Source: Vibrio sp. Of7-15 (GTDB lineage: Bacteria; Pseudomonadota; Gammaproteobacteria; Enterobacterales; Vibrionaceae). Taken from it: a stretch of DNA of 64,000 nucleotides. The notes below the pieces were generated by a model. The model saw nothing but the letters and a program-made list of their open reading frames with translations. It was not told where the DNA came from and did not search any database. The stretch's first letter is position 1. Each line of letters starts with the position of its first letter. A program made the position numbers and the translations under genes. Shown here piece by piece: positions 9,506-19,158 of this stretch. The DNA lies in the NCBI RefSeq assembly GCF_022347565.1, contig NZ_JAKRGH010000003.1, forward strand, positions 248,001 through 312,000, in the 5' to 3' direction.

Positions 9506-9523
9506 TGTAACATTTTGATTACA
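9506..9523. promoter_or_regulatory. Degenerate TyrR-box-like palindrome upstream of hmgA
   Basis: TGTAAC-ATTTTG-ATTACA keeps the TGTAA/TTACA half-sites with the same six-base spacing as the site before phhA, and lies 162 bases upstream of hmgA. It may be a weaker TyrR-type site. Confidence 0.4.
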
Positions 9524-9685
9524 TCAAGCACTTTTGTTCATTTTTTACTTTCCCCTCAACACTTGCCTCTTAAGACGTGATGTACCAAGTTAGTTATAGC
9601 TTTTAGTCATCATAAAACGATGCGTTAGTGCGCAAATAAAAAGACTAACCCTATACAAAAAGTAAATACCGACAAGGAGTCATGA

Positions 9686-10843
9686 ATGCGTGAATGGTTT
9701 CAGTTTCCCTTAAAAGAAGGAATTACGTCTAAGCAAGCTCATTGCGATCTTCCTGAGGGCAGCTATGAGCGTGAGTGTGGGCGAGATGGTTTTTTCGGGC
9801 CAGCAAGCCACATGTATCATAAAAATATGCCGACAGGTTGGACAAATTGGGAAGGCGATTTAAAACCAAGAGCATTGGATACAAATCAATTAAATCATGA
9901 TGGTATTTGCCCTTGGGAGGCAACCCTCCTGCTTTCTAATTCAGACGTAAAAATAAGAAGTTGGAAAACTCAGCACTCGATGGATCACTTAGTGCGAAAT
10001 GGCGATGGTGACGAGTTACTGTTTATTCATAATGGTAAAGGCGAGCTGTTTTGTGATTACGGCCATCTAAGTTTCCGAGATGGTGATTACATCGTACTGC
10101 CTCGCTCTACGTCTTGGCGTCTTGAGGCCAAAGAGCCCGTAGAAATGCTGCTGATTGAAGCATCTAACTCCGGTTATATGATGAGTGATAAAGGCATCGT
10201 TGGCCAACATGCGATTTACGACCCTGCCGTTCTGGAGCACGCTCAAATTAACGATACCTTTAAAGCGCAGCAGAACCAAAATCAAGAGTGGAAAATAAAA
10301 CTCAAAGCGCGTAACCAACTGAATACCATTACCTATCCTTATAACCCGCTCGATGCTATTGGTTGGAAAGGCAACCTTACTGTTTTTAAACTTAACTGGC
10401 GTGATATTCGTCCGTTAATGAGCCATCGTTATCACCTTCCCCCTTCTGCACACACCACGTTTGTCACAAATGGCTTTGTGGTGTGTACGTTTGTGCCAAG
10501 GCCTATCGAGTCCGATCCGGGCGCATTAAAAGTGCCATTTTTCCATAACAACGATGATTATGACGAAGTGCTTTTTTATCACCGTGGCGACTTTTTCAGC
10601 CGAGATAATATCGATCAAGGCATGATGACGTTCCACCCATGTGGATTCCCTCACGGACCTCACCCTAAAGCGTTTGCTGCGGGCGCGAAAAACACCCGTA
10701 AAGAGACGGATGAAGTAGCAGTCATGATAGATACGCGTAACCCGCTAAACTTAGCAGAACTGCCTGAAGGCGTTGAAAACCAGAATTACGTTTCTTCTTG
10801 GCTTGCTAAGCCAGATTCAAATACTCAGCAGAATAACAAGTAA
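9686..10843 (+). CDS. hmgA: Homogentisate 1,2-dioxygenase
   Basis: 385 residues, within the size range of short bacterial homogentisate dioxygenases. The C-terminal metal-site region is present: VLFYHRGDFFSRDNID followed by FHPCGFPHGPHP. It opens the ring of homogentisate to maleylacetoacetate using Fe(II) and O2. The ATG at 9686 is preceded by AAGGAGT; an ATG four bases earlier hits a stop after three codons. The gene starts a run with fumarylacetoacetase and maiA. Loss of this gene in vibrios is known to cause brown pyomelanin from accumulated homogentisate. Confidence 0.95.
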   Translation: MREWFQFPLKEGITSKQAHCDLPEGSYERECGRDGFFGPASHMYHKNMPTGWTNWEGDLKPRALDTNQLNHDGICPWEATLLLSNSDVKIRSWKTQHSMDHLVRNGDGDELLFIHNGKGELFCDYGHLSFRDGDYIVLPRSTSWRLEAKEPVEMLLIEASNSGYMMSDKGIVGQHAIYDPAVLEHAQINDTFKAQQNQNQEWKIKLKARNQLNTITYPYNPLDAIGWKGNLTVFKLNWRDIRPLMSHRYHLPPSAHTTFVTNGFVVCTFVPRPIESDPGALKVPFFHNNDDYDEVLFYHRGDFFSRDNIDQGMMTFHPCGFPHGPHPKAFAAGAKNTRKETDEVAVMIDTRNPLNLAELPEGVENQNYVSSWLAKPDSNTQQNNK

Positions 10844-10852
10844 GGAATAGAC

Positions 10853-11839
10853 ATGAAGTTAGCATCTTTAAATAGTGGACGTGATGGACAGCTGATTGTG
10901 GTATCTAAAGACTTAACAATCGCAGCCCATGCACATGATATTGCGCCTACCTTACAATTTGCTCTAGATAATTGGTCTATCGTCGAACGCGATTTACAGC
11001 ACCTATATCAAAACTTAAACGATCGTAGTGTCATTGATAGCTTTGTGTTCCATCCAGAGAAATGCATGTCTCCTCTGCCACGTGCCTATCAATGGGCTGA
11101 TGGTAGTGCTTATGTGAATCATGTGGAATTAGTTCGTAAAGCACGTGGCGCAGAAATGCCAGCCAGCTTCTGGACCGATCCTCTTGTTTACCAAGGCATG
11201 TCTGATGGATTCCTAAGTCCTGAACAAGACATTGAAGTGGCCGATTTAAGCTGGGGGGTAGATTTTGAAGCAGAAATTGCCGCCGTCACCAATGATGTTC
11301 CTATGGGTATAGGATCGAACAAAGCAGGACAGCACATTAAGTTACTTATGCTGGTTAACGATGTCTCTTTACGTAACTTGATCCCCAATGAATTAGCCAA
11401 AGGATTTGGTTTCTTTCAATCCAAACCTTCTTCAGCCTTCTCTCCTGTTGCGGTAACACCTGATGAATTAGGTGATGCTTGGCAAGATAATAAAGTACAC
11501 CTTCCTCTTCACGTTTGGTTAAACGAAGAGAAATTTGGTCAGCCCAATGCTGGTGTCGATATGACTTTCCATTTTGGCCAGCTTATTAGCCATATCGCAA
11601 AATCTCGTCATTTGTGTGCAGGAACCATTGTTGGCTCAGGTACTGTTTCTAATAAAGATCGAAGCGTAGGCTCTTGTTGCTTAGCAGAAAAACGTATGTT
11701 GGAAATCATCGAAAATGGTGAGGCATTGACTCCTTTCATGCAATACCAAGATAAAGTCAAAATTGAGATGTACGATCAGGCAGGCCATTCTATTTTTGGA
11801 GCCATTGAACAAAAAGTGGTTCCATATGATCCAGAATAA
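10853..11839 (+). CDS. Fumarylacetoacetase (FAH family)
   Basis: 328 residues with the FAH-fold signature: LSWGVDFEAEIAAVTND carries the acidic metal ligands (ExE and Asp), and GFGFFQSKPSSAF and GSGTVSNKD form the substrate region. It hydrolyses fumarylacetoacetate to fumarate and acetoacetate. The start is nine bases after hmgA with AAGGAAT upstream. Position between hmgA and maiA makes the assignment to this pathway step, rather than another FAH-family hydrolase, secure. Confidence 0.92.
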   Translation: MKLASLNSGRDGQLIVVSKDLTIAAHAHDIAPTLQFALDNWSIVERDLQHLYQNLNDRSVIDSFVFHPEKCMSPLPRAYQWADGSAYVNHVELVRKARGAEMPASFWTDPLVYQGMSDGFLSPEQDIEVADLSWGVDFEAEIAAVTNDVPMGIGSNKAGQHIKLLMLVNDVSLRNLIPNELAKGFGFFQSKPSSAFSPVAVTPDELGDAWQDNKVHLPLHVWLNEEKFGQPNAGVDMTFHFGQLISHIAKSRHLCAGTIVGSGTVSNKDRSVGSCCLAEKRMLEIIENGEALTPFMQYQDKVKIEMYDQAGHSIFGAIEQKVVPYDPE

Positions 11840-11890
11840 AACCAAGGGTCATTACACTCTTCATTAATACCGTGATAGGAGCTTACTAGA

Positions 11891-12511
11891 ATGGAACTGT
11901 TTGATTATTGTCGGTCATCGGCTTCCTATCGAGTGCGAATCGCGTTAAATCTAAAAGAGGTTGACCACGAGTTAACCTCTATTTCGTTACTTGATAATGA
12001 ACAACAATCTGATCTTTATCTCTTAAAAAACCCTACTGGCTTAGTCCCTACCTTACATACCGAGTACGGCGAATTAAGCCAATCACTGGCGATACTGGAA
12101 TACTTAGAAGAACGTTATCCAAACCCGGCTTTATTACCTTCAGATCCTTGGCAAAAAGCCCAATGCCGAGCACTCGCTCAACAAATCTGTTGTGATATTC
12201 ACCCACTTAACAACCTTCGTGTTTTGAAGTACCTAACAGGCCACTTAAAAGTGGATGAAGAGCAAAAAATAGAATGGTATCACCATTGGTTAAACACTGG
12301 CTTACAACCTTTAGAGAAACAGCTGCTAAAAACACACGGGATGTACTCCCTAGGCGATGAGATTAGTCTGGTTGACGTGTGTTTAATCCCCCAGTTGTTT
12401 AACGCTTATCGCTTTGAGCTGGATATGTCGCCTTACCCTACCTTGGCAAAACTCTATCATTATTGCCTTGAACACCCAGCTTTTTTTGATGCACGGCCAA
12501 ATAAGTCATGA
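11891..12511 (+). CDS. maiA: Maleylacetoacetate isomerase (zeta-class GST)
   Basis: 206 residues. The zeta GST signature near the N-terminus reads DYCRSSASYRVRIALN (canonical SSCSWRVRIAL, here with the second motif Cys changed to Ala), and NPTGLVPTL and SQSLAILEYLEERYP follow as expected. It isomerises maleylacetoacetate to fumarylacetoacetate with glutathione. An AGGAG sequence lies upstream, 51 bases after the fumarylacetoacetase gene. The order of isomerase after hydrolase is the same as in other vibrios as I recall it. Confidence 0.93.
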   Translation: MELFDYCRSSASYRVRIALNLKEVDHELTSISLLDNEQQSDLYLLKNPTGLVPTLHTEYGELSQSLAILEYLEERYPNPALLPSDPWQKAQCRALAQQICCDIHPLNNLRVLKYLTGHLKVDEEQKIEWYHHWLNTGLQPLEKQLLKTHGMYSLGDEISLVDVCLIPQLFNAYRFELDMSPYPTLAKLYHYCLEHPAFFDARPNKS

Positions 12512-12718
12512 TGATGGAAGCCATTCAATGAAAAAGGTGAACAGCAACAATTATGATTGCATTAATCCTAGAGAATCTAGCGATGACTAGACAACAGTGC
12601 AATCAAAAGCCCCTAATAGAAATACATTGAAAACAAAGTAGATATCAATAGTAATAAGTGATCTGGCTAGAAAAAGAACACAAAGCGCAAGGCAACCATC
12701 GAAAAGGAAGTCGTTCTA

Positions 12719-14776
12719 ATGATACAGAATAAAAAAGACGCAGCGAATAGCACGCACCCAGTGCATTCCAATAACCCAATATTGTGGCAACCAACACAAG
12801 AAGAGAAAGAAAATAGCCTGCTTGCGCAATTTATTAAGTCCCTAGGGAATGATTATAAAACGGATGCTCCTTTTGATTTCTCTCATTTCCACCAATGGAC
12901 GCTAGAACATCCGGAGGCTTTCTGGGAAAATCTGTGGCACTTTTGCCAGGTACAAGGAACGCTCAATTCGACTCAGGAACAAGGCAAAAAAATTATTCAG
13001 CGTCATCCTTCCGAGCCAAATAAACAGTCCACTTGGTTTCCACAAAGTCAGCTCAATTTTGCTCAAAACCTGCTGGCCGCTGCCCAAGAAAAACCGCAAG
13101 CCGCCGCAATCATCAGTCATGGCGAATCAGATGGTTCACAACAAGCCATGCACGACAGCCAATCAATTACGTGGCACCAGCTTTATCAGCAAACCTCCCA
13201 AATCGCTCAATTCCTAAAAGGGGCTGGCGTCACCAAAGGTGATGTGGTGGCGGGTTATTTACCCAACTTACCTCACACCATTATTGCCATGTTAGCCACC
13301 AGCAGTTTAGGGGCAATCTGGACTTCAACTTCTCCAGATTTTGGAGCCCAAAGTGTGATAGATCGCTTTGGTCAAACAAACCCTAAAGTACTTTTTTGTG
13401 CTAACGGTTATCGCTATAACGGAAAGGTATTTGATTCCCTCACTAACGTTGAAGAAATCTTGAATCATATTCCCTCGATTTCTCAATGCATCGTTATTGA
13501 CTATGTACCGTCTGATCATGTGCTGATTCATGACACGTGCGAGGCAACGTATTGGCATCAGCTCTTCTCGCTATATACAGCAAAAGAGATTTCATTTACG
13601 CCCGTTGCTTTTAACGATCCTCTATACATCTTATATTCCTCCGGTACAACGGGTAAGCCCAAATGCATTGTTCATTCAGTGGGTGGCATATTGCTTAATC
13701 ACCTAAAAGAGCATCAGCTACATTGCAATATCAAACCTGATGATACTGTTTTCTATTTCACAACCTGTGGCTGGATGATGTGGAATTGGCTTGTCTCAGT
13801 GCTCGCGAGTAAGGCCACCATTGTCTTATATGAGGGAAACCCAGCGTACCCAGACATTTCCCGTTTATGGAATATTGCAGAAAGTGACAATGTCACCCTA
13901 TTTGGTTGCTCAGCCAAATACATCGAGCAATTAGAGAAACAAGAATATCAACCAGCTCAGCATCATGCTCTGTCATCCCTTCGAACGCTGTGCTCAACGG
14001 GATCAGTTTTGAGCCCTAGCTCCTTTGAATTTACCTATCAATCAATAAAAAGTGACCTGCAACTGGCCTCTATCTCTGGCGGAACCGACATTTGCGGTTG
14101 TTTTGCTATTGGTAACCCATTTAGCCCTGTACGTACCAGTGAATGCCAAGGAAAAGCCTTAGCGATGGATGTACAGATCTATGATCAACAAGGGCAACAT
14201 ACGATCAACCACCGTGGTGAGTTAGTGTGTTGTAACAGCTTTCCTAATCAACCTGTCGGCTTTTGGCGTGACGAAAATGGAGAGAAATATCATAAAGCCT
14301 ATTGGGCAACCTACCCTGATATTTGGCATCATGGAGACTATGTACGTGAAACACCAGAAGGAGGAATGGTGTTCTATGGCAGATCTGATGCGATTTTAAA
14401 TCCAGGGGGGGTACGGATCGGAACCGCTGAAATATACCGCCAAGTTAACCCCATTGAAGGCATCGCCGACTCTATAGTAGTAGGCCAAGAGTGGAATAAT
14501 GACGTTCGAGTTGTGCTCTTTGTTCAATTACAGCCAAATCACAAGTTAAGTGATGTGTTAAAGCAAACCATCAAGAACACCATTAGAATCCATTGTAGCC
14601 CTAGGCATGTCCCAGCCGTGATTGCAGAGGTGAAACAAATACCAAGAACCATGTCAGGCAAGTTAACCGAAATTGCCGTCAGAGAGGTAATACACGGGCG
14701 AGAAATCAATAATGTCGGTGCAATAGCCAACCCTGACGCACTCAATGAATATAAAAACCGCGCTGAATTACAATGA
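12719..14776 (+). CDS. Acetoacetyl-CoA synthetase
   Basis: 685 residues of the AMP-forming acyl-CoA synthetase superfamily. The ATP-binding motif YSSGTTGKPKCIVHS lies near residue 305, SISGGTDICGCF near 455, YGRSDAILNPGGVRIGTAEIY near 555, and the catalytic lysine in PRTMSGKLTEIA near 647. The length and the GGTDICGCF segment fit acetoacetate-CoA ligase better than acetate-CoA ligase. It would activate the acetoacetate released by fumarylacetoacetase so that tyrosine carbon reaches acetyl-CoA, consistent with its place directly after maiA. AAGGAAG precedes the ATG. Confidence 0.9.
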   Translation: MIQNKKDAANSTHPVHSNNPILWQPTQEEKENSLLAQFIKSLGNDYKTDAPFDFSHFHQWTLEHPEAFWENLWHFCQVQGTLNSTQEQGKKIIQRHPSEPNKQSTWFPQSQLNFAQNLLAAAQEKPQAAAIISHGESDGSQQAMHDSQSITWHQLYQQTSQIAQFLKGAGVTKGDVVAGYLPNLPHTIIAMLATSSLGAIWTSTSPDFGAQSVIDRFGQTNPKVLFCANGYRYNGKVFDSLTNVEEILNHIPSISQCIVIDYVPSDHVLIHDTCEATYWHQLFSLYTAKEISFTPVAFNDPLYILYSSGTTGKPKCIVHSVGGILLNHLKEHQLHCNIKPDDTVFYFTTCGWMMWNWLVSVLASKATIVLYEGNPAYPDISRLWNIAESDNVTLFGCSAKYIEQLEKQEYQPAQHHALSSLRTLCSTGSVLSPSSFEFTYQSIKSDLQLASISGGTDICGCFAIGNPFSPVRTSECQGKALAMDVQIYDQQGQHTINHRGELVCCNSFPNQPVGFWRDENGEKYHKAYWATYPDIWHHGDYVRETPEGGMVFYGRSDAILNPGGVRIGTAEIYRQVNPIEGIADSIVVGQEWNNDVRVVLFVQLQPNHKLSDVLKQTIKNTIRIHCSPRHVPAVIAEVKQIPRTMSGKLTEIAVREVIHGREINNVGAIANPDALNEYKNRAELQ

Positions 14777-15099
14777 GGTTAACTAAAACGACCACCTCAA
14801 ATAAACAACATAAAATCTGATTTATCGGCCTTACCTGAAAAGGGATATTAGTGACTTTTGCTACAATCCCTTTTCATTTATACCTTTTATCATCCTTTAT
14901 TTAAAAACAAAAAGCCTTACTATTCATATTATTAATATCTCCTCCATTCTATTATTTAGTTAACGCTAATTTATTAGCGGTATTTATCTCAATAGCAACG
15001 AATTTCTTAGCTATAATTACATTATGCTCAATCAGGCATATAGCTAATTAATAATAACGCTTGGAAGCCATCAACTAACTTAATGAGCGGACTAGGTAT
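14777..15099. other. 323-base gap: operon terminator plus AT-rich leader
   Basis: The left part holds a hairpin at 14838-14874. The rest is AT-rich with no open frame that has a ribosome-binding site, and is presumably the promoter region of the EAL gene. I see no clear -35/-10 pair. Confidence 0.5.
14838..14874 (+). terminator. Probable terminator after the acetoacetyl-CoA synthetase gene
   Basis: Arms AAAAGGGAT (14838-14846) and ATCCCTTTT (14866-14874) enclose a 19-base loop. The terminal T4 is part of the arm. Confidence 0.6.
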
Positions 15100-16044
15100 A
15101 TGGATATGAATACTCTACAGAATGATTCTTGTGAGCATAAAAAAAATAATAGCCATGACGACGAATACGTAGGACTCGACATAAAAATGGCTTTTCAGCC
15201 TATTGTTGATGTTCAAAAAAAAGATGTGGTTGGCTATGAAGCACTCGTACGCGGCCCTAATGGCGAATCCGCAGGATGGGTGCTGGATAAAATAAACAAA
15301 GAGCAACAATACCAATTCGACCAACAGTGCCGGTTTAAAGCCATTGAAACCGCCAGCAAATTAGATTGCCACAAGCACCTCTTTATCAATTTCTGCCCCA
15401 ATGCTGTTGAAGACCCTAATCTTTGTATTCGCTCCATTCTACAAGCATCTGGAAAGTACAAATTTCCGGTGCAGCTCTTAGTCTTTGAAATCACTGAATC
15501 AGAACAAATAGAAAATGAAGACAAAGTCGTGCAAATCAAAGATGAGTATCATAGAAACGGCTTTCTCACCGCCATTGATGATTTTGGTTCAGGGTACGCA
15601 GGGCTTGGCTGGTTAAGTCAAATTAAGCCCGATATCGTTAAAATTGATATGTCGTTAATACGCGATATTCATAAAGACCACTACAAGCTTTCTATTCTCA
15701 AAGGCACCTTATTAAGTTGCTATGAAATGAACATTACCGTGCTCGCTGAAGGTGTGCAAAACGAAGCAGAGTTCATGACATTATTTCGTCACGGTGTGCG
15801 TTACATGCAAGGGTTTTATTTCTCCAAGCCACGGTTAGAAAAGCTAGTATGTTTAGAAGACATTGAGCCTTTTCATCAAGCGTCTTACCCTAATCTCGAT
15901 GATATTGTGCCTAAATCGTGCTTATTCCAACCAGACGTTCACTCTGCTCACGATGTCTGCCAATTACGAGATGGCTTTGAAGAAATAGGTTGCTCAAAGT
16001 GTCCATTAAAAGTGGAAAAAGCCTCTGATGATGCTTATTACTAG
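15100..16044 (+). CDS. EAL-domain cyclic-di-GMP phosphodiesterase with Cys-rich tail
   Basis: 314 residues; almost the whole protein is one EAL domain without a membrane or PAS sensor. The catalytic signatures are intact: YEALVRG (about 44-50), FEITESE, IDDFGSGYAGLGWLSQIKPDIVKID (DDFG near 160) and LAEGVQ, so it is probably an active c-di-GMP hydrolase. The C-terminal 45 residues contain five cysteines (SCLFQ, DVCQL, GCSKCP), suggesting metal or redox sensing. ATG at 15100 or 15106 are both possible. It stands alone between the tyrosine-degradation run and hppD. Confidence 0.85.
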   Translation: MDMNTLQNDSCEHKKNNSHDDEYVGLDIKMAFQPIVDVQKKDVVGYEALVRGPNGESAGWVLDKINKEQQYQFDQQCRFKAIETASKLDCHKHLFINFCPNAVEDPNLCIRSILQASGKYKFPVQLLVFEITESEQIENEDKVVQIKDEYHRNGFLTAIDDFGSGYAGLGWLSQIKPDIVKIDMSLIRDIHKDHYKLSILKGTLLSCYEMNITVLAEGVQNEAEFMTLFRHGVRYMQGFYFSKPRLEKLVCLEDIEPFHQASYPNLDDIVPKSCLFQPDVHSAHDVCQLRDGFEEIGCSKCPLKVEKASDDAYY

Positions 16045-16099
16045 CCCTATAACTTATGAGCATTCGCGTTTTTAACTACATAATAAAGAATCTAATGAA

Positions 16100-16136
16100 T
16101 AAAAAATCGCCGCCTTTTAAAACAAAAAGCAGCGAT
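16100..16136 (-). terminator. Terminator for hppD
   Basis: The plus strand shows AATCGCCGCCTTTT (16105-16118) paired with AAAAGCAGCGATT (16124-16136) with two bulged mismatches. Read on the minus strand the stem is followed by TTTTTATTC, so it serves hppD. Confidence 0.7.
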
Positions 16137-16181
16137 TGGTATAAATAGAGATTTTTTAGCTAAGGCTAAAGCCAGAAGTAA

Positions 16182-17249
16182 TTATTCGGTCAACACACCG
16201 CGGCGTATTTGATCAAGCTCGATGGATTCAAATAGCGCTTGGAAATTACCCTCACCAAAACCTTGGTTGCCTTTACGCTGAATAATTTCAAAAAAGACAG
16301 GGCCAATAACCGTATCGGTAAATATTTGTAATAAAATCCCAGACTCTTCACCATCAATCAAAATACGATCGTTACGTAAATCTTCAACATTTTCCTGATG
16401 ATTTTTTACGCGACTATCCACTTTCTCATAATAAGTGTCCGGCGTATCCATAAAGGCCATGCCGTGAGAACGGAGCTTTTTCACCGTGCCATAAATATCG
16501 TTTGTACTTAACGCAATATGCTGGATACCTTCGCCGTTATACTGATCAAGGTACTCAGCAATTTGTGATTTATCATCACTGGATTCGTTAATTGGGATAC
16601 GGATTTTTCCGCATGGTGCTGTCATGGCACGAGATTTCAACCCAGTCAACTTACCTTCAATATCAAAGAAACGGATCTCTTTAAAGTTAGCTATACGCTC
16701 ATAAAAACCAGCCCACAGATCCATGTTGCCTTGAGCGACATTATGCGTCAGGTGATCAATTTCTAACAAACCTGCACTTTGTGTTTCTAAGCGCTGCTCC
16801 CAATCTGGATAGAAATCAAAATCTACCCCGTAAATGTCTTGCTCGCCATAACGATCAACCAAATAAATCAATGATTCACCGATGCCATAAATAGCCGGGA
16901 TATTAAGCTCCATAGGGCCAGCTGTTGGTTTACATGGCGTTGCCCCCTGGTTCACAGCATAACGCATGGCATGAGCCGCATCAGCCACTCTGAACGCCAT
17001 GGCATTCACACTCGCACCATGCTGACTAGCAAAACCAGAAGCATGAGATTGCTGCTCACTATTCACAATAAAATTCACATCACCTTGGCGATACAGCCAC
17101 ACATCTTTACGCTTATGTTTAGCTACTTCAGCAAATCCCATCAATCCAAACAAGTTCTTTAATTGTTCTACTCCTTCCGCGGTAGGAGCTGTGTATTCTA
17201 CAAACTCGAAACCATCCGTGCCTAGTGGATTTATGGTGTACTCAGTCAT
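16182..17249 (-). CDS. hppD: 4-hydroxyphenylpyruvate dioxygenase
   Basis: 355 residues. The Fe(II) ligands of the family are visible in LEIDHLTHN (about residue 164), GIQHIALSTNDI (about 241) and FFEIIQRKG (about 322), the last being the conserved Glu. It turns 4-hydroxyphenylpyruvate into homogentisate, the substrate of HmgA. The gene is on the opposite strand from hmgA and is separated from it by the CoA-synthetase and EAL genes, so it is a separate transcription unit. A GAGGAAAA site precedes the ATG. A partial TyrR-like half-palindrome lies upstream at 17350-17367. Confidence 0.96.
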   Translation of the reverse strand: MTEYTINPLGTDGFEFVEYTAPTAEGVEQLKNLFGLMGFAEVAKHKRKDVWLYRQGDVNFIVNSEQQSHASGFASQHGASVNAMAFRVADAAHAMRYAVNQGATPCKPTAGPMELNIPAIYGIGESLIYLVDRYGEQDIYGVDFDFYPDWEQRLETQSAGLLEIDHLTHNVAQGNMDLWAGFYERIANFKEIRFFDIEGKLTGLKSRAMTAPCGKIRIPINESSDDKSQIAEYLDQYNGEGIQHIALSTNDIYGTVKKLRSHGMAFMDTPDTYYEKVDSRVKNHQENVEDLRNDRILIDGEESGILLQIFTDTVIGPVFFEIIQRKGNQGFGEGNFQALFESIELDQIRRGVLTE

Positions 17250-17349
17250 GTGTTTTCCTCGTCCAATGTCTTAATTAATCAATAGCATCGGAGCATTCAG
17301 ACACAAAATTTTTGCTTCATTTTGTTAATGACTTGTTAACTGTAACCTA

Positions 17350-17367
17350 TGTAAAGTTATTCTGACA
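17350..17367. promoter_or_regulatory. Weak TyrR-box-like site upstream of hppD
   Basis: TGTAAA-GTTATT-CTGACA has one perfect half-site and a second with two mismatches, 101 bases before the hppD start. It is weak alone; the shared spacing with the phhA and hmgA sites is what makes it worth listing. Confidence 0.3.
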
Positions 17368-17545
17368 AAATACAGCCACCATCCTACAATTAAGGTGATT
17401 CGGCTTTTTAAAGTGGTAGTTATTCGTCAACAAATCCATACAGAATATAATGTTAACAATATGTTCAATAAACAGAATTATGCTTAAACTTCTTAGTAAG
17501 TGTTAAATAAATAAGACCTCCACATATGAACTAGCAGACTGTATA

Positions 17546-18373
17546 ATGAATATTAAAAGCCACTCAATACCCCATCATGTCAAATTTGGTTTAACCAACA
17601 TCATTATGACGAAACCTATTCGAATCTGCTTATTACTCTGTGTTGGGCTTTTTGCTCTACCATTTTTTAATGAAGAGCTAGTTATAAATGCACCTATGGA
17701 CATGATGTTCGAAGGCATATCTCTTATTATTCTTATTTATATTTTTCTTACCAGTTATCGCCACATACGAGAGATAAACAGTCTGCGATGGGGAAGCTAT
17801 TTATTATTAGGATCACGAACGTTCGATTTTATAAGCGAAAGTGATCTTGTGGATACATGGATAAAACAGCTCGATTTCATGGACAACTTTCTTGAAGATA
17901 CCCTCACGCAAGTGTCTTACATGCTGTTAGCGTACGGAGTGACACAAATCATCAAGCAGCATGAACAAGCTTCCTATACCGATGAACTCACCGGTTTGTA
18001 TAATCGTAAATACCTCAACAAAATCCGCATGAGTGTGTTCGAGCTGGTGTATTTTGATTTAAACAACCTTAAAACGACCAACGATACATTAGGCCACCAG
18101 CACGGCGACACCTTAATTATGAATTTTGCTCACCTGCTTAAACAACACCTAAAAAATAAAGAAGTGGCGATACGTGTGGGAGGAGATGAATTTGTCGCCA
18201 TCGTCCATAAAGGCAATGGTGAGGGGCTCGTCGAAGCGCTAAAACAAGACACTCAAAGAGGCAGTATTTGCTTTTCTTATGGCATGAGCCAAGGCCACGT
18301 TAACGATCTTGACCACATCATCGCGATGGCTGATGAAAAGATGTATGAAATGAAAAAAGAATGCATAAAATAA
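17546..18373 (+). CDS. Membrane diguanylate cyclase (GGDEF)
   Basis: 275 residues. The N-terminal half has two or three hydrophobic helices (ICLLLCVGLFALPF and LIILIYIFLTS are clear), and the C-terminal half is a compact GGDEF domain with DELTGLYNRKYL, FDLNNLKTTND and RVGGDEF near residue 213. The active-site motif is intact, so it probably makes c-di-GMP. The RxxD inhibitory site expected nine residues before GGDEF is absent. No strong ribosome-binding site is seen at 17546; Met21 at 17606 is an alternative start. Confidence 0.88.
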   Translation: MNIKSHSIPHHVKFGLTNIIMTKPIRICLLLCVGLFALPFFNEELVINAPMDMMFEGISLIILIYIFLTSYRHIREINSLRWGSYLLLGSRTFDFISESDLVDTWIKQLDFMDNFLEDTLTQVSYMLLAYGVTQIIKQHEQASYTDELTGLYNRKYLNKIRMSVFELVYFDLNNLKTTNDTLGHQHGDTLIMNFAHLLKQHLKNKEVAIRVGGDEFVAIVHKGNGEGLVEALKQDTQRGSICFSYGMSQGHVNDLDHIIAMADEKMYEMKKECIK

Positions 18374-18432
18374 ATCTGGCGGCCACCTACCTCTGTACAT
18401 AACCGCCTTAACCAAACTTTTACTCGGTTTGA

Positions 18433-19158
18433 TCAATCTTGTAATTTTAAAATCTCATCCACTATTTGAGGCACTAACGAACCAGCTTTACCATAACGCT
18501 TTTCAGCAAATTCACTTTCTACTGCACTCGGTTCAAGGTTAATTTCTACGGTGTGTGCACCATGCAACGCGGCTTCATGAACAAACCCCGCCGCAGGATA
18601 CACTGCCCCCGATGTACCTATGGATAAAAACAGATCCGCATCGCCAAGAGCATCATGAATGCGATCCATACCCAATGGCATTTCACCAAACCACACCACA
18701 TGAGGGCGCAATTGCTCCGGAATTTGACAACAATGGCATAAATCACCGGTTTGAATGTCTTCTTTCCATTCAATGGCTTGTGAAGTGCCACTACAGCGCG
18801 CTTTTAATAACTCACCATGCATATGGATAACATTTTTATTACCAGCCCGCTCATGTAGGTTGTCAATATTTTGTGTAACAACCAGTACCTCACCATCCAA
18901 TTCTTGCTCTAATCGGGCCAATGCTAGGTGCGCATCATTTGGCGCAATGTTTTCACCTTGCAGTTGCCGGCGGCGCTGATTATAAAAATCTTGAACTAAT
19001 TCTGGATCTCTACTAAAACCTTCAGGTGTCGCAACATCCTCTATTCGATGGTTTTCCCACAAACCATCTTGTGCTCTGAAAGTCTGAATCCCCGACTCTG
19101 CTGAAATGCCAGCGCCAGTTAAAATTACGATTTTCTTATATGGGTACGTTGTCGACAT
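18433..19158 (-). CDS. cobB: NAD-dependent protein deacylase CobB (sirtuin)
   Basis: 241 residues with the Sir2 core: [25 protein letters not shown], catalytic His in HMHGEL, zinc cysteines in ARCSG and LCHCC, and RPHVVWFGE. The FYNQRRR segment carries the Tyr-x-x-Arg pair that marks class III sirtuins, which remove succinyl/malonyl as well as acetyl groups. It regulates, among others, AMP-forming CoA synthetases; one of those lies nearby, though this may be chance. It is convergent with the GGDEF gene. Confidence 0.94.
   Translation of the reverse strand: MSTTYPYKKIVILTGAGISAESGIQTFRAQDGLWENHRIEDVATPEGFSRDPELVQDFYNQRRRQLQGENIAPNDAHLALARLEQELDGEVLVVTQNIDNLHERAGNKNVIHMHGELLKARCSGTSQAIEWKEDIQTGDLCHCCQIPEQLRPHVVWFGEMPLGMDRIHDALGDADLFLSIGTSGAVYPAAGFVHEAALHGAHTVEINLEPSAVESEFAEKRYGKAGSLVPQIVDEILKLQD

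Noticed and set aside
9516-9528. FNR-like TTGAT...ATCAA sequence upstream of hmgA
   Set aside because: The spacing is three bases, not the four needed, and the same bases form part of the TyrR-like palindrome.
12553-12630. 25-residue reading frame between maiA and the acetoacetyl-CoA synthetase gene
   Set aside because: No ribosome-binding site, no promoter or terminator, and no protein-like pattern. A weak 7-bp inverted repeat with a 36-base gap in the same place was also judged chance.
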